From: Mucor racemosus
Taxonomy: Eukaryota; Mucoromycota; Mucoromycetes; Mucorales; Mucoraceae
NCBI GenBank assembly: GCA_027405735.1
Contig: JAPEHQ010000008.1
Span: 496,001-560,000, forward strand
Direction of reading: 5' to 3'
DNA: 64,000 nt
Below the pieces are notes generated by a model. It was not told where the DNA came from. It searched no databases and saw only the letters and a list, made by a program, of their open reading frames with translations. Numbering within the stretch: the stretch's first letter is position 1; each line of letters opens with the position of its first letter. Position numbers and translations under genes: made by a program. Positions 1 to 12,936 of the stretch are shown here, piece after piece.

Positions 1-886
1 CTATATCTGTATACATATTAAAATGAGGGAAAGACGGAATGAGAAAGAACAAGAAAATATTTACTTTTTTTCTTTTATTTAACTAGCCAAAAATATCAAT
101 ATGCGTGATAGAGTTTATGTAAGTGGAATCCCACCTTTTTCAATCATTATATAGCTTGAGCTTTTTTCTCTCCTGAATGTTCAAGTAACACAGAATAACA
201 AGTTTTTGGCGTAAACTATTCGAACTTGGTATCTATTGCATTCTATTATTTTACTGCTATTGTGAGGTAGCCACCACCATCGCCGCAACCATCACATTGA
301 AAACCCCGACCATTAGGTCAAACGCTGCATTGACGCATAAAGTGTACCCCCAAAATAAGTTTTTTAATTTGGATAATTCAAAACAAAAAATACAATGGTA
401 AATATGATATGCATGATACTATTTTCCAACAGAAAAACAGCATATTATATTGCAGTTTTTTTTTCGAAAAAAACCCTTTAAAAGTAATGATGTCTCAAAA
501 CGTTTAACCCCAGAACCTTGATTTCTGAATTTATGCAGCCGTTCAAGCATGCAAATATGAAATCAACTTGCTCACCACAGAATGCAGATCTACAACTGAA
601 TTATATCTTGCATTTCTGATTTGATTATTTTGATTTCCATTGCTCTGTGATTGAGCAAACGTGGTGTATATTGAGTAATTGGATCTTCCAATGGAATTAG
701 CAGGAAGTATAACATGCTTGATTTTGGAAACAGGCGAAGGATATTCGGTGCGACATAAGGCCGAATGTGTCACTTTCTGTAGTATTTGGCGGTCAGTCAA
801 TATCCGTGATTAAAGACTTCTATAGAAACATGTAATTGTCTTTTCCTTTCTTCTTTTTTATTATATATAATCATTAAAAAGTAAAA
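1..886. other. Unassigned AT-rich flank upstream of FAR-17a-like gene
   Basis: No gene is supported here. An 85-codon open frame runs on the minus strand at 543-800, but its only start is a TTG and I do not recognise the product. It could be a degenerate exon or a chance frame. The stretch just upstream of 887 is pyrimidine-rich and then AT-rich (TATATAA at about 863-869), which fits a short promoter and leader for the downstream plus-strand gene. Confidence 0.4.
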
Positions 887-1789
887 ATGCCATCTAAAGG
901 ATTGAATTTACTACTTGTAGCTGCTGGGCTTGGGGTTAATTTATATGGTTTGTATGGTGTAAGATTTGGTTTACCTATGCCTGGGTACGGTGGTCATTTC
1001 CAGGTAAACAAAAGCAAAATATAACGTAAATAATATCAAGGAAACTCATCACAAAAGTAGTTCTTGACTATTGTTGGACTTTTGGTCGCTACATTGTCTT
1101 CTATTGTAAGAATCATCAATTTGTTGACGGGAACCCTTAGACGTAAGTTGGAATGAAAACGTAGGATGTCCGTGCTGTAATTTAGACTTTGTTTTTCCAA
1201 TTATAGCTGTATATGAAGCATTAACAGCCATTGCTACACCTGTAAGTTTTTGTGAAAAAAGTGTCAATTTATTACCATCTAATTGCATCTTTGTATAATA
1301 GGTTGAAGGTTTGGTTAGTGTCCTTTATTGGCCTATTATTTTATACGACAAAAATATGTTGGTGCTCGAGGATACCATCTTTGATTTGCCTTTAGTTTTA
1401 GATGTGAGTCTGCATCTTATTCCTACCATCGTCTGCTGGGTTGACTTTATGGTATTTAACACTGGATTTAAGAGATCACCTATCCATATTTTGGCAATTT
1501 ATGCTTTTACTATGCTTTACTTTGTTTGGGTTAATATTTGCCATGATCACAATGGTTATTGGCCATATCCCATGTTGGGTCTCTTCAAGAATGATTATTC
1601 AAGAGGTGCTTTCTTTCTTTGCTGTGGCTGGTTCTGTTCACTTTTGTATAAATTAAGTAAGTGGTTTAGTCTATGGCATAAACATATTTAACTAAATCTT
1701 TATAATTAGTCGCAAAGGGACACTCTATGATCCATCCTGGCGATACAAAAGAAACATTAAAAGAGCTCAAGGATAAGAAGACTCAATAA
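887..1789 (+). CDS. FAR-17a/AIG1/ADTRP-like multi-pass membrane hydrolase
   Basis: Five exons at 887-1003, 1061-1142, 1207-1241, 1302-1656 and 1710-1789 give 222 aa; all junctions keep phase and use GT-AG. The protein is hydrophobic with about six membrane segments. It matches the FAR-17a/AIG1 family, whose animal members (AIG1, ADTRP) hydrolyse fatty-acid esters of hydroxy fatty acids with a catalytic Thr and His. The likely Thr is T42 in FLTI at the start of exon 2, and the likely His is H116 in DVSLHLIPT. The C-terminus is charged and lysine-rich. The start is the first ATG after a pyrimidine-rich leader, and the N-terminus reads straight into a membrane segment. Length fits the family (about 220-240 aa). 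Substrate in this organism is unknown; a membrane location is inferred from hydrophobicity and family. Confidence 0.8.
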
Positions 1790-1895
1790 CCCTCTTTTCC
1801 CTCCCTAAACTTATCGTACAATGTAATTTTAGTTCCGAGTACTACAATGTATAATGCATGGATTGTAACATACATAAATGACACGATGCTCAGCA

Positions 1896-1970
1896 TAAAA
1901 TAAAATAAAATAAAATAAAATAAAATAAAATAAAATAAAATAAAATAAAATAAAATAAAATAAAATAAAA
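1896..1970. repeat. (TAAAA)15 microsatellite
   Basis: Fifteen uninterrupted 5-bp TAAAA units lie 106 bp beyond the stop codon of the FAR-17a-like gene, probably in or just past its 3' UTR. The perfect repeat suggests recent or ongoing slippage. Confidence 0.95.
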
Positions 1971-2129
1971 ACCTTCTTAGAAACACACAACTGTATCAAA
2001 TTTCAAAATTATGAAAAGTATAAAAAACACAAGTGTATTATAGATTGTATTGTACATTGTCTTTATCATTACCCTTTTGATATTCTAGGTTTTGGAAGCT
2101 TCAATTGTTCTTCATATGCAAATCTAGGT

Positions 2130-2273
2130 CTACTCTGAATGATTACAAGTACTCAAGCGTTTTATGAGACCCTTGAACATCTCATCCCAATGTAATTGTA
2201 ATAGATCAAAATATGCAACTTGATATATAATTGCATTGTCATATTGTTGGCTTGGTTCTATGATTGATTCCAT
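2130..2273 (-). CDS. Unrecognised 47-aa open frame, possible relic
   Basis: Reading from an internal ATG at 2273, the frame encodes a short acidic and aromatic peptide (MESIIEPSQQYDNAIIYQ..., ending NHSE). The codons look protein-like, but no family is recognised. A further open stretch (RPRFAYEEQLKLPKPRISKG) follows just beyond the stop in another frame. This may be the decayed 3' end of a gene converging on the FAR-17a-like gene. It may also be chance. Confidence 0.2.
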   Translation of the reverse strand: MESIIEPSQQYDNAIIYQVAYFDLLQLHWDEMFKGLIKRLSTCNHSE

Positions 2274-2444
2274 TGAGTTAAATATCAATTTATTACAAGT
2301 AGAACTAATAAATAAGTAATAAGAAACATTTATTGGGTTTGGTGTGATAAATATAAAAAAGAAAGGAAAGTACAATTAAATTCACTAATGTGCAATTGAT
2401 CTGTATCGGGATTCAAAATTTAGTTTTAAAGGTGAGAAAGCCAA

Positions 2445-3490
2445 TGTTTCATTTTTGAAGCTTTTATACTCGCTGGGAAATCAACATAAATAGAAATAAA
2501 TCTTTTGTCAATATTTTGTAGCATCTCAAGTATAGCCTTACATTTTTTATTTCCTAATTATCTATTGAAATGGGGGCACGCTCCGATTTTGAATATCACC
2601 ATATAAAATTGTATAATCAGATATGCACATGTAACTGAGCTTGAATCCAAAAAAGTGTTCAAATGGAAAAAAAATCCAAAAAAATCCAAAAAAAACCTTG
2701 TGTGTTTAATTGCTCACAAAAATGCATAGTAAGTTGAACTAGCGTATTAAATGTTTTAGGTTCAGTTTTTAATTCTGAATCGATCTATGTAAATTTTAAA
2801 AATGTTTTTCTCATAAAATCTCTAGTAAATTTAATGTCAAATTTTAACGGTTTTTGATCAAAAAGTACCCTTTACTCAAATGCAACCCTAAAATATTTTA
2901 TTTTTACATTATGCGCAACAAAATTACCTACAAAATGAGTATTTATACATAGCTGTAGCCCTATTTTTTCGTGGGGATATACATTTTTTTGATCATTTTT
3001 TTTGGTCGGCGAAAATTTTTCCTTGTATATCCTCGTCCAAAATTGATCCTTTTTTATCATCACCAAAAATCAATCATTCAATCTCAATTTTCTCGACCAA
3101 AAATCAATATTTTTTGACGAGATAAAATTCGTTGGATAAACGCTAATGAGTACTATCCTATGGTTTTAGATTTGCATACCTGTCATCCCTTCATGGATCT
3201 CTATAACAGAAAAAGTACTCTCACAAAATTTATAAAAAAATAAAAAAAGTCTTTACAGCCATCCAAAAACTAGATATCCTGGTAGAGAATGAAAAATAAA
3301 GTAGACTTTACTTAATAACCATCATTGCAATACCTTAGTATTTTCTCCACTTATTTTCATTTCAAATGCGCATTCTCAATTTTAAGCTGGCCATTTTTGC
3401 ATCATTCAAATTTATGAAACAATCACTATAGTAACCATCCTTGCTTTATTTAATAAAATTTGTAGCCGGGACAATGTTGAATAGGATGTC
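2445..3490 (+). repeat. Left arm of ~1.04-kb inverted repeat (family R1)
   Basis: This segment is nearly identical in reverse complement to 19190-20235. Both arms carry the same 64-codon open frame (2872-3066 minus; 19612-19806 plus) with identical translation, the same runs of TCCAAAAAAA, and the 20-mer GGGCACGCTCCGATTTTGAA (here at 2574-2593). Differences are scattered single bases, so the copies are young or converted. More diverged relatives lie at about 20236-20930, 32680-33900 and 46390-47560. No transposase is recognised in it. Confidence 0.85.
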
Positions 3491-4890
3491 GATTGAAATA
3501 TTTGTTTTGTAATATTAAATGGATACAAAAATGATCATGTAGTAGTTGATGATGTATATCCTATGGGCTATGGATAAGGCTTAGGGTTCTTTTAGGATCC
3601 TAAATACGTTGTACAAAGGAAGAAATACACACGCTTTTATCTTGCAGTCTTTTAGTGTGAGGGTAGCTGCCATCAACATGAGATACTGAAGATGTTTGGA
3701 TATACGGCAAAAAATGTATAAAAAGCAACATGGAAGTACAATTTTTACGCATCTACATTTATTAAAGTTGTTTTAAAAGTAAAACAAAAGTTTATGGATT
3801 ATCACCACCTTTGTGATATATATTAATAATTAGTAATAAGATCTTAAAACTAGATATTCGAGGTCTAGTTCCTAGTTTGGAAGTACCAGTGGTACAATTT
3901 GACATTTTAATACTTCTAGATCTTTAGATGATACCTAAGATGAACCTAATTATTAAACAAACTTGATACGTGTAGTTTACTGTAGAATAGATAGAATCCA
4001 TGTAAATATATTTTTCGTGTTGGTTTTTACAAAGGAAAGAAGATATATTCAGAGATGAATGCGATAGAATATAGGTTTTATTAAATGTATCGATTATGAT
4101 GTATTTGAAACGTAAGAAAGCCATAAAAATTTGCAAGGGAAGCATAGAGACTTCATAGCTTTATAACAATACCAAATCTTTATTAAAATGAGTTAAATGT
4201 GAAATAGTATTGACAAAAGGAAGTATGCCAAAGAAATTCTGAATCTCTATAAATACAGCTCCAACAGGGATACACACTCACTTACATCGACCGGACAAAA
4301 TCTTGTGGCCTAACATTCGTTGTATGATGACTTTACCCTTCTCCATGACAGGACAGCAAAATATCATATAATTCTAGTAAAAAAATGCCATAGTATGCCC
4401 CAAACCCCAAAAACCTTCATAGAACATAAGTAAAAACAAGTAAAAAAAGAAAAAAAGAAAACAAGAATAAGACAAAAGGCAGATTGGTTCTTCTTCCTTA
4501 AATAACTGTACATTTCCCCTCGGTAATCCTGCAGTCATGACAAGAAGCCAGTCTAATTAAGCCTTTGAGTTACGTACTTTTTTGGTATACAAGTATATTA
4601 TTCGTAAAAGCAATTTAGGTTCTGATGTATGCAATAAAAATCATCATAGTTTTTACTAGAAAATATACATTCATGTTATATACTACTTGATTGAGCATAT
4701 ATTTAGTTATAAACATCTATAAATTATACTAGTGAGGTATGGCTTTGATTTGACTATTTTCTCAAATGGAATTGTACTTCAGAGCTTATATAGTATAGCA
4801 AATTATTATATTATTATTAATTTAATGGTATAAATGATATTTTCTTTGTTCTCTGCATGCTGTAAAATGGTTAACCATGCATGGATGGTC

Positions 4891-4925
<35 letters not shown>

Positions 4926-5223
4926 TATAATGAAACATGATACCTGGTTGATTTCATGAAAATAAATAATTCAAAACTTAAATCAATGCAAATATGTCTC
5001 GACTAATTGATTTTTGTTAATGACATATCATAAACGAATCGCTTTTCTCTGCAGCTAAACTAGAATTTGTCCAAAATTTGTTACAAATGTTGTTGGTGGA
5101 GGGAAGGATTTGCTCTCCTCCCCATTATAGCCGGATTTAAATAGCCGCATCGCTTTGATATCAAGCACTAGAAATTTTTTCTCTTTTTATTCTTTTGTCT
5201 TATTTTATAGATATATAAAGAAA
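3491..5223. other. Gene-free AT-rich interval
   Basis: No gene supported. It contains a 31-bp poly(T) run at 4894-4924 and many short A/T tracts. Just before the histone deacetylase start there is a pyrimidine-rich leader (about 5175-5205). Short open frames here have no recognisable product. Confidence 0.5.
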
Positions 5224-7815
5224 ATGGCTGCAGAAGACAAGAAGCGTGTTTGTTATTTTTATGATGGTAATATTCATTATATAAGCGAAAATATTTGATT
5301 ATTAATTGTTGATATGTAATTTTATAGCCAACGTTGGTAATTACCATTATGGACCTGGTCATCCCATGCGTCCTCATAGAATTAGAATGTGTCATGGATT
5401 AGTGATGAACTATGGATTATATAAAAAGATGGAGATATATGTAAAGTATTCTATAGATTTTTGATAGACTTGGATTATTAATGATTTATTTGTTAAACAA
5501 CACTCGTAGAGAGCCAAGCCTGCCAATAAATGGGAAATGACTCAATTTCATACTGATGATTACATTGAATTTTTATCGCGTGTAACTCCTGAAAACATGG
5601 ACTCTCTTCAAAAAGACCAGGCCAAATGTAAGCAGATTTAGATTTGATAATTGCGAAATCTAATTGATCTTTTATATCAGTCAATGTTGGCGATGATTCA
5701 CCTGTATTTGAAGGTTTATTTGAATATTGTGGATTAAGTGCTGGTGGATCGATGGGTAAATTACATTTTAAAGTAACATCAATTGTACATTGTTGACATT
5801 TATATCGAATAGAGGGAGCTGCTAGATTGAATCGCGGCCTGTGCGACATTGCCATCAATTGGGCTGGTGGCCTTCATCACGCAAAGAAATCAGAAGCATC
5901 CGGATTTTGTTATGTTAATGACATTGTATTGGGTATTCTCGAGCTCTTGCGTTACTATGCTCGTGTATTATATATTGACATTGATGTTCATCATGGTGAT
6001 GGTGTCGAAGAAGCATTTTATACTACAGATCGCGTCATGACTGTTAGTTTTCACAAATATGGTGAATTCTTCCCAGGAACTGGCGAATTGAAGGTATAAA
6101 AATTACATTTTATTGCTAGTAGTAGAATATACTAATGAATCCAAAAACAGGATGTTGGTGTTCAAAAAGGAAAATATTACAGTGTTAATGTTCCTCTTAG
6201 AGATGGTATCGATGATGATAGTTATCAATCAACATTTGAACCTGTCATTGAAAAGGTAATGGAATGGTACAGACCAGCAGCAGTTGTATTACAATGTGGT
6301 GGCGATTCTTTGAGTGGAGATAAACTTGGTTGTTTCAATTTATCCATGAAGGGTCATGCTAATTGTGTTAAATTTGTCAAAAAGTTTAATTTACCTACTC
6401 TTGTTTTGGGTGGCGGTGGTTATACTATGAGAAATGTTGCTAGAGCATGGGCTTATGAAACTGGTGTAGTTGTTGGTGAAGAAATGGGTCCTGATATGCC
6501 TTACAATGATTATTATGAATACTTTGGCCCCGATTATAAACTAGATGTTCGTCCTAGTAATATGGAAAATATGAATACACCAGATTATTTAGAAAAGATC
6601 AAAACCGAAGTATTTGAAAATTTATCTCGTACATTATTTGCTCCTAGTGTTCAAATGCAAGAAGTACCTCGCGATCAAGATATGTCAGAAGATGAGGATG
6701 AACAGGATCCAGATAATAGAATGACTCAAAGTTATTGGGATCGTCGCATCATGCCTGAAAATGAATATTATGATTCTGATGAAGGAGAAGCACAAGGTGC
6801 AGGTGGTAATTTGAAGAGTAGACATGAAAGAAATTATAACGATGATTCAAAGGAAGCTACACCATTAAACTTGGATATTTTAATGTCACAAGAAGAAGAG
6901 GATCAAATCGCTGCATTAAATAACGACAATGGTGATGAGCATAGTAAAGTACCCAATGTAGAAGAAGATAAGAATGTCAAATTAGAGCGAATGGAAGAGG
7001 ATACTGTAGATAATATGGTCATTGATAATGACAATACACCACAAACTGAAACAGTTCAAGAAGATATAGTTATGACAGATGTCGATATAAAAGAACCATT
7101 GAAATCAGCAACAACATCGCCTCCTCTTCATCCACCTGCCGAACAAACAAAGATCAGCACTCCCCCACCTGTCACTGAAACAATAATCAATGCTCCTTCA
7201 CCCGATAAATATCAATCATCCACTACTCCTATCATCTCAGAACCCGCACCTTCAGTTGATTCTGGAATTGCCACAGCATTAACAACAACAAATGAAACTA
7301 GTTTACCAACAACTCAACCTGATAACATGACAACAATTACAACTACAAATGTTGAAGAAACAGCGCCACAACAACTTGATATAATTGAACCTGAAAAAGT
7401 TAATGCTTTAAGCCCTGTTGCACACATAGCAGAAAGATTAGGCGCCGAAAGTGAAGAGGAAGGAGAAGTTAAATCAATAAAATCTCAATCACCACCTCCT
7501 CGTCAAGAGGCAAATTTACCGTTGTCTTCCGCCACCAACACTACTGCAGCTACTAACATCACCAATGATAATACTACCTTTGTACCAACAAATTCTACTG
7601 ATGCTGAGGACTCTGCTGCTGCTTCTACTGATGCTGCTGCAACTACCACTACCATAACCACCACCGATGTTGAGCCAAATGTCAATAACAATATCAACAG
7701 TGAAATTAAAGATGTCTCTGAGCCAGTTATACCTGAATTATCTGAAGCAGAAAAAGTTAAAGAATTTACTACAGCAATTGAAGAAGCTTTAGAAGATGGC
7801 GAAATTGCAGAATAA
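5224..7815 (+). CDS. Class I histone deacetylase, RPD3 type, with long acidic tail
   Basis: Six exons (5224-5266, 5328-5440, 5510-5627, 5681-5755, 5813-6093, 6151-7815) give 764 aa. The enzyme removes acetyl groups from histone lysines in nuclear co-repressor complexes such as Sin3. The catalytic domain occupies about residues 8-380. It has the [16 protein letters not shown] block, the active-site HH pair (138-139), zinc ligands D174 and H176 in DIDVHHGDG and D262 in GGDSLSGD, and the transition-state Tyr Y301 in GGGGY. From about residue 390 a tail of some 370 residues follows. It is low-complexity, first acidic, then rich in Thr, Ser, Asn and Pro, and ends EDGEIAE. Yeast Rpd3 and human HDAC1 are about 430-480 aa, so this tail is unusually long. 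The first ATG sits just after a pyrimidine-rich leader. The RPD3 assignment rather than Hos2 is by motif feel. Confidence 0.95.
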
Positions 7816-7829
7816 ACGAGAGCCTCTCT

Positions 7830-7868
<39 letters not shown>

Positions 7869-8395
7869 ATAAGTATATGATTAAATGAGACGAACAAAAA
7901 TAAATAAAAAATGGAATAATTTACACAACATTATTTATCATGATAACCATGCGAGCAAGGAGCGTTTGTTTTTTCTTAAAAAAAGAAAAAAGAAAAAAGA
8001 GAGCATAAGGAGATGGACAAAATCCTGTAGCATCAGCATTTGTCAATTCGTACACATTATTACCGAGGGAGAGACAAACATGGATGAAAAAGGAGACAGG
8101 AGTAAAATGAAAAAAGAGGGAGACGTTTGATGGTAATTAGTTGCGATGATCGTTATAATAATGTTTATTATTGAGAGCAAAAAAGCAATAAAATATACAG
8201 TAAAAATATGTATTATAGCAGCAAAACATTGCATCAACAGGTAAATTCATGTTTATATTAAGGGGATATATAGATTGTTGTTGTAATTTACGATAATATA
8301 TATATATATATATATATATCAAATATCAAGCATAGATACACTCATTTTATCTTCTTTCCCTTTCTTTTTTCCTTTTTCTCTATTTCTTTTCAACA
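7816..8395. other. Intergenic region with poly(T) and (AT)n tract
   Basis: A 30-bp poly(T) run begins 18 bp after the deacetylase stop (7833-7862). An (AT)n dinucleotide run lies at about 8298-8320. The 50 bp before the kinase ATG are almost pure pyrimidine (C/T blocks at 8346-8392), a leader style also seen before the deacetylase. No gene is supported. Confidence 0.6.
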
Positions 8396-9542
8396 ATGTC
8401 TCATAAAAAAGTTACTTTATTAGATGCTCAAAGCTTATTATACAGTACCATTGATAATCATTCATTACAGCTCATTTCCATCCTCGGTATTGGTGCTTAC
8501 GGCGTTGTATATTTGGGACGCAATGTCTTTAATAACCAATACTTTGCTGTTAAATTGTTGACACACATGAACATTAGTTACAATGAACCTGACATTCATG
8601 CTTACTTATCAGGCCATCCCAATATCCTCAAATTTGAAAAAATTGTATATGAAAATCATAAAACATTTATGGTGATTGAATATACACCTGAAGGTGACTT
8701 ATTCGCTGCTATAACAAAAAACAAATATAATATTGTTGGTAATAATGATGCCATTCGACATATATTTTTACAAATTATTGATGCCGTACAATTTTGCCAT
8801 CAAAATAATATCGCTCATCGTGATCTAAAGCCTGAAAATATCATGCTGGGACCTCAATTACAAGTAAAATTAGCTGATTTTGGTTTGGCCACCTTGAATT
8901 CTGTGTCCAATGAATTTGGATGTGGATCAACATTTTATTTTTCTCCAGGTACATTGATAATGTACATAATAATGCAATGATAAATCAACTAAATGATATT
9001 ACAATTATATTTTAGAATGTCAAGGAGCTGCTGCTTCATGTGCATCTGTTTCTGCTACAACACAATTAAAAGGATATAGTACACAAAAAAATGATATCTG
9101 GAGCCTAGGTGTCATTTTAATTAATTTGACAGCAGGAAGAAATCCATGGAAACAAGCAACCATGAAAAATTCAACGTTTGCTACTTATGTTCGTAATCCA
9201 CGCCATTTTTTCAGGACAATATTACCATGTATTTCAGAAGAACTAGAGCGTATATTGTTACGTATATTTAGTCTTAACCCTGCTCGCCGCATATCACTTC
9301 CAGAATTACGCCTTTACATTCAAAAGTGCCAATCATTTGTGCAACAACAAACAATAGTACAGCATAAGAAAAAGTCTTTATTTGTAGTAGTTCAACCAAC
9401 TAAAAGACATAATAATAATCATCATCATCAACAAAAAACTAAAAAACGAGCTGTTGTAAATGCAATGTCTTACTCTGACTCTGTAACTGAAACCATGATG
9501 CATTATGTAGGCAGTTTCACAGATGAAGATTGTTGTTATTGA
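8396..9542 (+). CDS. Ser/Thr protein kinase, Ran1/Pat1-like
   Basis: Two exons, 8396-8948 and 9016-9542, give 359 aa. The protein is almost only a kinase domain (about 24-315). It has a glycine loop GIGAYG (31-36), AVK lysine K53, the HRDLKPEN catalytic loop with D143, DFG with D161, and an SPE-type activation segment spanning the intron. The YST..NDIWSLGVILINLTAGRNPW block and the FRTILPCISEELERIL block are typical of the fungal Ran1/Pat1/Sks1 group, which controls the switch between mitosis, meiosis and nutrient response. An insertion rich in Ala, Ser and Thr follows the activation-segment Glu. The C-terminal 45 residues are basic with a His/Asn-rich run. Regulation of this copy cannot be read from sequence. 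Confidence 0.88.
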
Positions 9543-11461
9543 TAAACAAAGCAGACAAAAGAATGATGTACAATATAATAATAGGCAGAAGTAGTTAATT
9601 AAACACATATATACGTATATATAATCTAATAAAATGCGTACAAGTATATAAATATATCATAAATGGCGTTTATTGTATACATGCGTATATAAAGTTTATA
9701 CATATAACGTACATGTAGTAACCTTTATTAAACCAAAAACATTTTGTTTACATGTTTGATGCATATAAACATATATACATATATATATAAATTAGCATCA
9801 AATCTTATTTATTCATCTATTGCATCAATACAACTAGAGATTCATCTAGATTTTATACAATCAAGAAAACATTAAAATGACCTGAGGGCGTTATTTAATG
9901 TCATATTTTTTAAACGTAGGGGATGGTTCAAATAAGCTTTTTGATACAAATTAGGTTTAATCACCGCTTTTGATATCAGAATTTGTACAATTTCTGTTTA
10001 AAAAGTTTTAATTCAAGGACCATATTGAAGATATTCAAGGATTAAGACAAAACTATACATAAAACAATATTTGATACATTTTGGCATTTTTTTTTCTTGT
10101 TTTCAATAGCTCTTGATGTGCATTTTAAGGTGCTGTTTTTCTTTTTTGACAGCACCATATGATTTTTAAACAACCGACATTTTTCTTGCGATATTGACAT
10201 GCATTGCTCTATGTACAAATGGATTTAGGATTACTTTATCGTGTAACATCCAACAGCAACAAAAATAAGTTGAAAGACCCGTCAAATAGGTCTGAAACAA
10301 TAATTGAACCCTTTACTAAAGTCAGATGCGTTGAATGTTACATCAATTGCTTGATAATGATATTAGAGGAAAAAAAAATACTAATCACATCTCATACACT
10401 TTATGATACTTGTTTAATGTATTAATAATAGCTAAAAATATGACATGTTTGCTCCCAACTTACTCCCAACAAACACGTTTTCTATATTTATTTATTTATT
10501 TAGTTTCTGCTCCTGCTTTTTTTTTTCTAGATTGTTGTCAAAAGGTATATTTGGACTAAACTATTCTACCATATGGCATAATATTTTGCCTCCTACATTA
10601 GATAAAAAGTTGTTTCTCCTTCTCGTACTTGTAACTAGGGATATAACGGGAAAAACGTGTATATATACCCTGAATAAATACCAAATAATTCAGCCTCATT
10701 CTGTATTATATGTCATGTACAACAGTTTTCATAGAAAAGGGTTAATCGTATTCGGAGAGAGAGAGAGAGAGAGCGGTAGTGAGGGTCCTTTAAAAGCGTT
10801 TGACATTAGCTGACTTTGAGATATATAGTTTGAACACAATGGACTTTTATGCTTCGGAAAAATCCGAAATGCTGTAATAAAAATGTGTATACATCCACTA
10901 TTTTTAGCAAGGCGTATGGGTATACTAGTATTATATACGTTAGTATATCAATAATGGTTCATGAGAAATTACATAATAATAACACAATCATGTCATTTCC
11001 GAAATTAAAATTATATACGAGATTCTATATTTATTTTACTACAAATAATCAGTAGATTGCACATGATTTCAAGGTATTTTTTCCTTGTTTTTACATGTCA
11101 CAGGGTGTGCCTGATTTTGTAAGAACTACAGCACTAATAGATTTGTGATACATTTCAATTTAATATTAGTCAGTAAAACTAGGGTTTTTTAATAAGTAAT
11201 AATATATTAAATGTAGATTTTTTATTATTTAGTAAATATATAATGTATGTAAAGTAATAAATGAATAAATGAATGTAATATACAGGTTAAAAATACAAAA
11301 ATAGAATGCGGATTTGTGTTGTGTGTGAGCGTGTGTGTTATGTGTGAAAAATATGTGTAATGTTGGGGAGAAAAGGAAAAAGTGTACAAAAGCGGAATGA
11401 AAAAAAAAAAAGCCCAAAACAAAATAATAATAATAAAAAAAAAAAAAAAAAAAAAGTTTCA
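9543..11461. other. Gene-free interval between kinase and PH-domain gene
   Basis: About 1.9 kb of AT-rich DNA between the plus-strand kinase and the 3' end of the minus-strand PH gene. It contains an oscillating ATATA/TGTA stretch at 9600-9800, a (GA)n run at about 10757-10774 and a poly(A) run at 11436-11455, just past the PH stop. A 73-codon open frame at 10204-10425 (+) reads like a fragment of a larger protein (LKDPSNRSETIIEPFTKVRC) but no family is recognised. It is not called as a gene. Confidence 0.45.
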
Positions 11462-12703
11462 TTATTCAGAAACAGTAGGCAGATTGTTATTGTTATTGTT
11501 ATTGTTTGATATGTATGATGATGGCACAGGTGGAGGTTTACTTTTAGGTGGCGGTAATTGAGGTGGTAAAATAGTTTCCCAATCTGGAATTGAAGCTAAA
11601 GATTGTCGATTATTGTTGTTGTTGCTGGTAGAAGAAGAAAGAGGTCTTTTTCTATTTGATAAAATGTCATTGTGGTTAGAAGTGTATGTCATTGATACAG
11701 GTAAACTTTGTCGATATTGTTGTCTTTTATCCATTCGAATTGCTGCTACTTTGGAAGGTATTAAAATACGATAATCATCTGTCAATTTAACTGATGCTAA
11801 TATTGAGTTATTCAATAATCCATCGTATCCAATTTTAATACATGCGACAATCTTCTTCATTGCTTCCAACCAACATCTCATTTGATTTACTGATTCACAT
11901 CGAATAAACCATTTGCAAAGTGGTTTTCTTAATTCAATAATAAATCCCTTTTTGAATTCTTCCGTTACAAAGACAAAGGTATCATCTGTTAAGACAAAAT
12001 GTTCTTTGGCTGGTGTAGTTGATTTGGACGATTTAAAAGTATATACAATACGATCAGCTAGAATGAATAATCTACGTTTCCATGATCGAGAAAATGCAAA
12101 TGTTGGATGTTCATATTTATGTAACCAATCAGATACAATACTTGTTTCTATGGCAACTTTTACTGACATACACCATGGATCTATGTGATTTGTTATGCTT
12201 TCCGTGCCTAGATCTAATGAAGATAAAGATGGCATAACGTTGGTTGCAATAAACGGATCTGAGAGTGATTTCTGATGACGGTTAGATGACGATGATGAAG
12301 AAGGATAGAATCTGCTTAAAACTTTATTGCGAAGGTTTTCGGATGTTGAGTAACCTGATAGTAAATATCGAGAAGAAGGTGATAATGAAGAAGTAGTTAC
12401 AAGACTATTTGGTGGACCTATTTGATAATATTATATTATGTTAATCCCAGATACATCAAACAAATCCAATCATATTAGTATATTACAATAAGCCACTTGA
12501 GTATCATCTTCGTTATTACTACTTGCAACACTTAATCTTTGACTTGATGTGCTCGCTGAAGTAGTTGTTGTAGATGATTGAGAAGCAATAGAGAGTCTAA
12601 ATACTTCTTTATCATCTATAGTAGGCGGAAAATCCATACTTATAAGTTGTTTTATTGGTGGATCTTCTGTTATAGGATATAAAAAGGAGGTTGAATTTGG
12701 CAT
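11462..12703 (-). CDS. PH-domain protein with low-complexity flanks
   Basis: Two exons on the minus strand, 12703-12487 and 12417-11462, encode 390 aa. The start ATG at 12703 is chosen because the frame upstream has only non-ATG codons. A pleckstrin-homology domain spans about residues 169-265: SDWLHKYEHPTF, then SWKRRLFILADRIVYTFKS, ending in the conserved helix CWLEAMKKIV with its Trp. Such domains bind phosphoinositides or protein partners at membranes. The N-terminal 165 residues are Ser/Thr-rich. The C-terminus has poly-Asn runs and the proline stretch PPQLPPPKSKPPPVP, a possible SH3 ligand. It lies 233 bp downstream of the SNRNP40 gene on the same strand. Only the PH domain supports a function; the family is not identified. 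Confidence 0.8.
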
Positions 12704-12936
12704 GAAGAGTAACAACGGTATATGTATAAAAGTAAAGGTAAAGGTAAATGTAAAGAGAAAAAGAACGAAAGAAAAAAAAAAGAAAGAAGGCTATAAACGG
12801 AGAAAAACATGTAAGTTTTGTTATTGTACACAAAGCGCTAAAAGTAATCCTTAAAAAAATACATCAATAATCTCATGATAATGTAGTATATCAATGTGTA
12901 ACAATTAAATGGAGTTTCAACTAAAAAGTGATTTTA

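Noticed and set aside
543..800. 85-codon minus-strand frame
   Set aside because: Starts only at TTG, has no recognised family, and would need a promoter inside the region used by the divergent gene at 887.
10204..10425. 73-codon open frame (+)
   Set aside because: Some protein-like wording, but no family, no intron context and no second copy in the window. Left as part of the gene-free interval.
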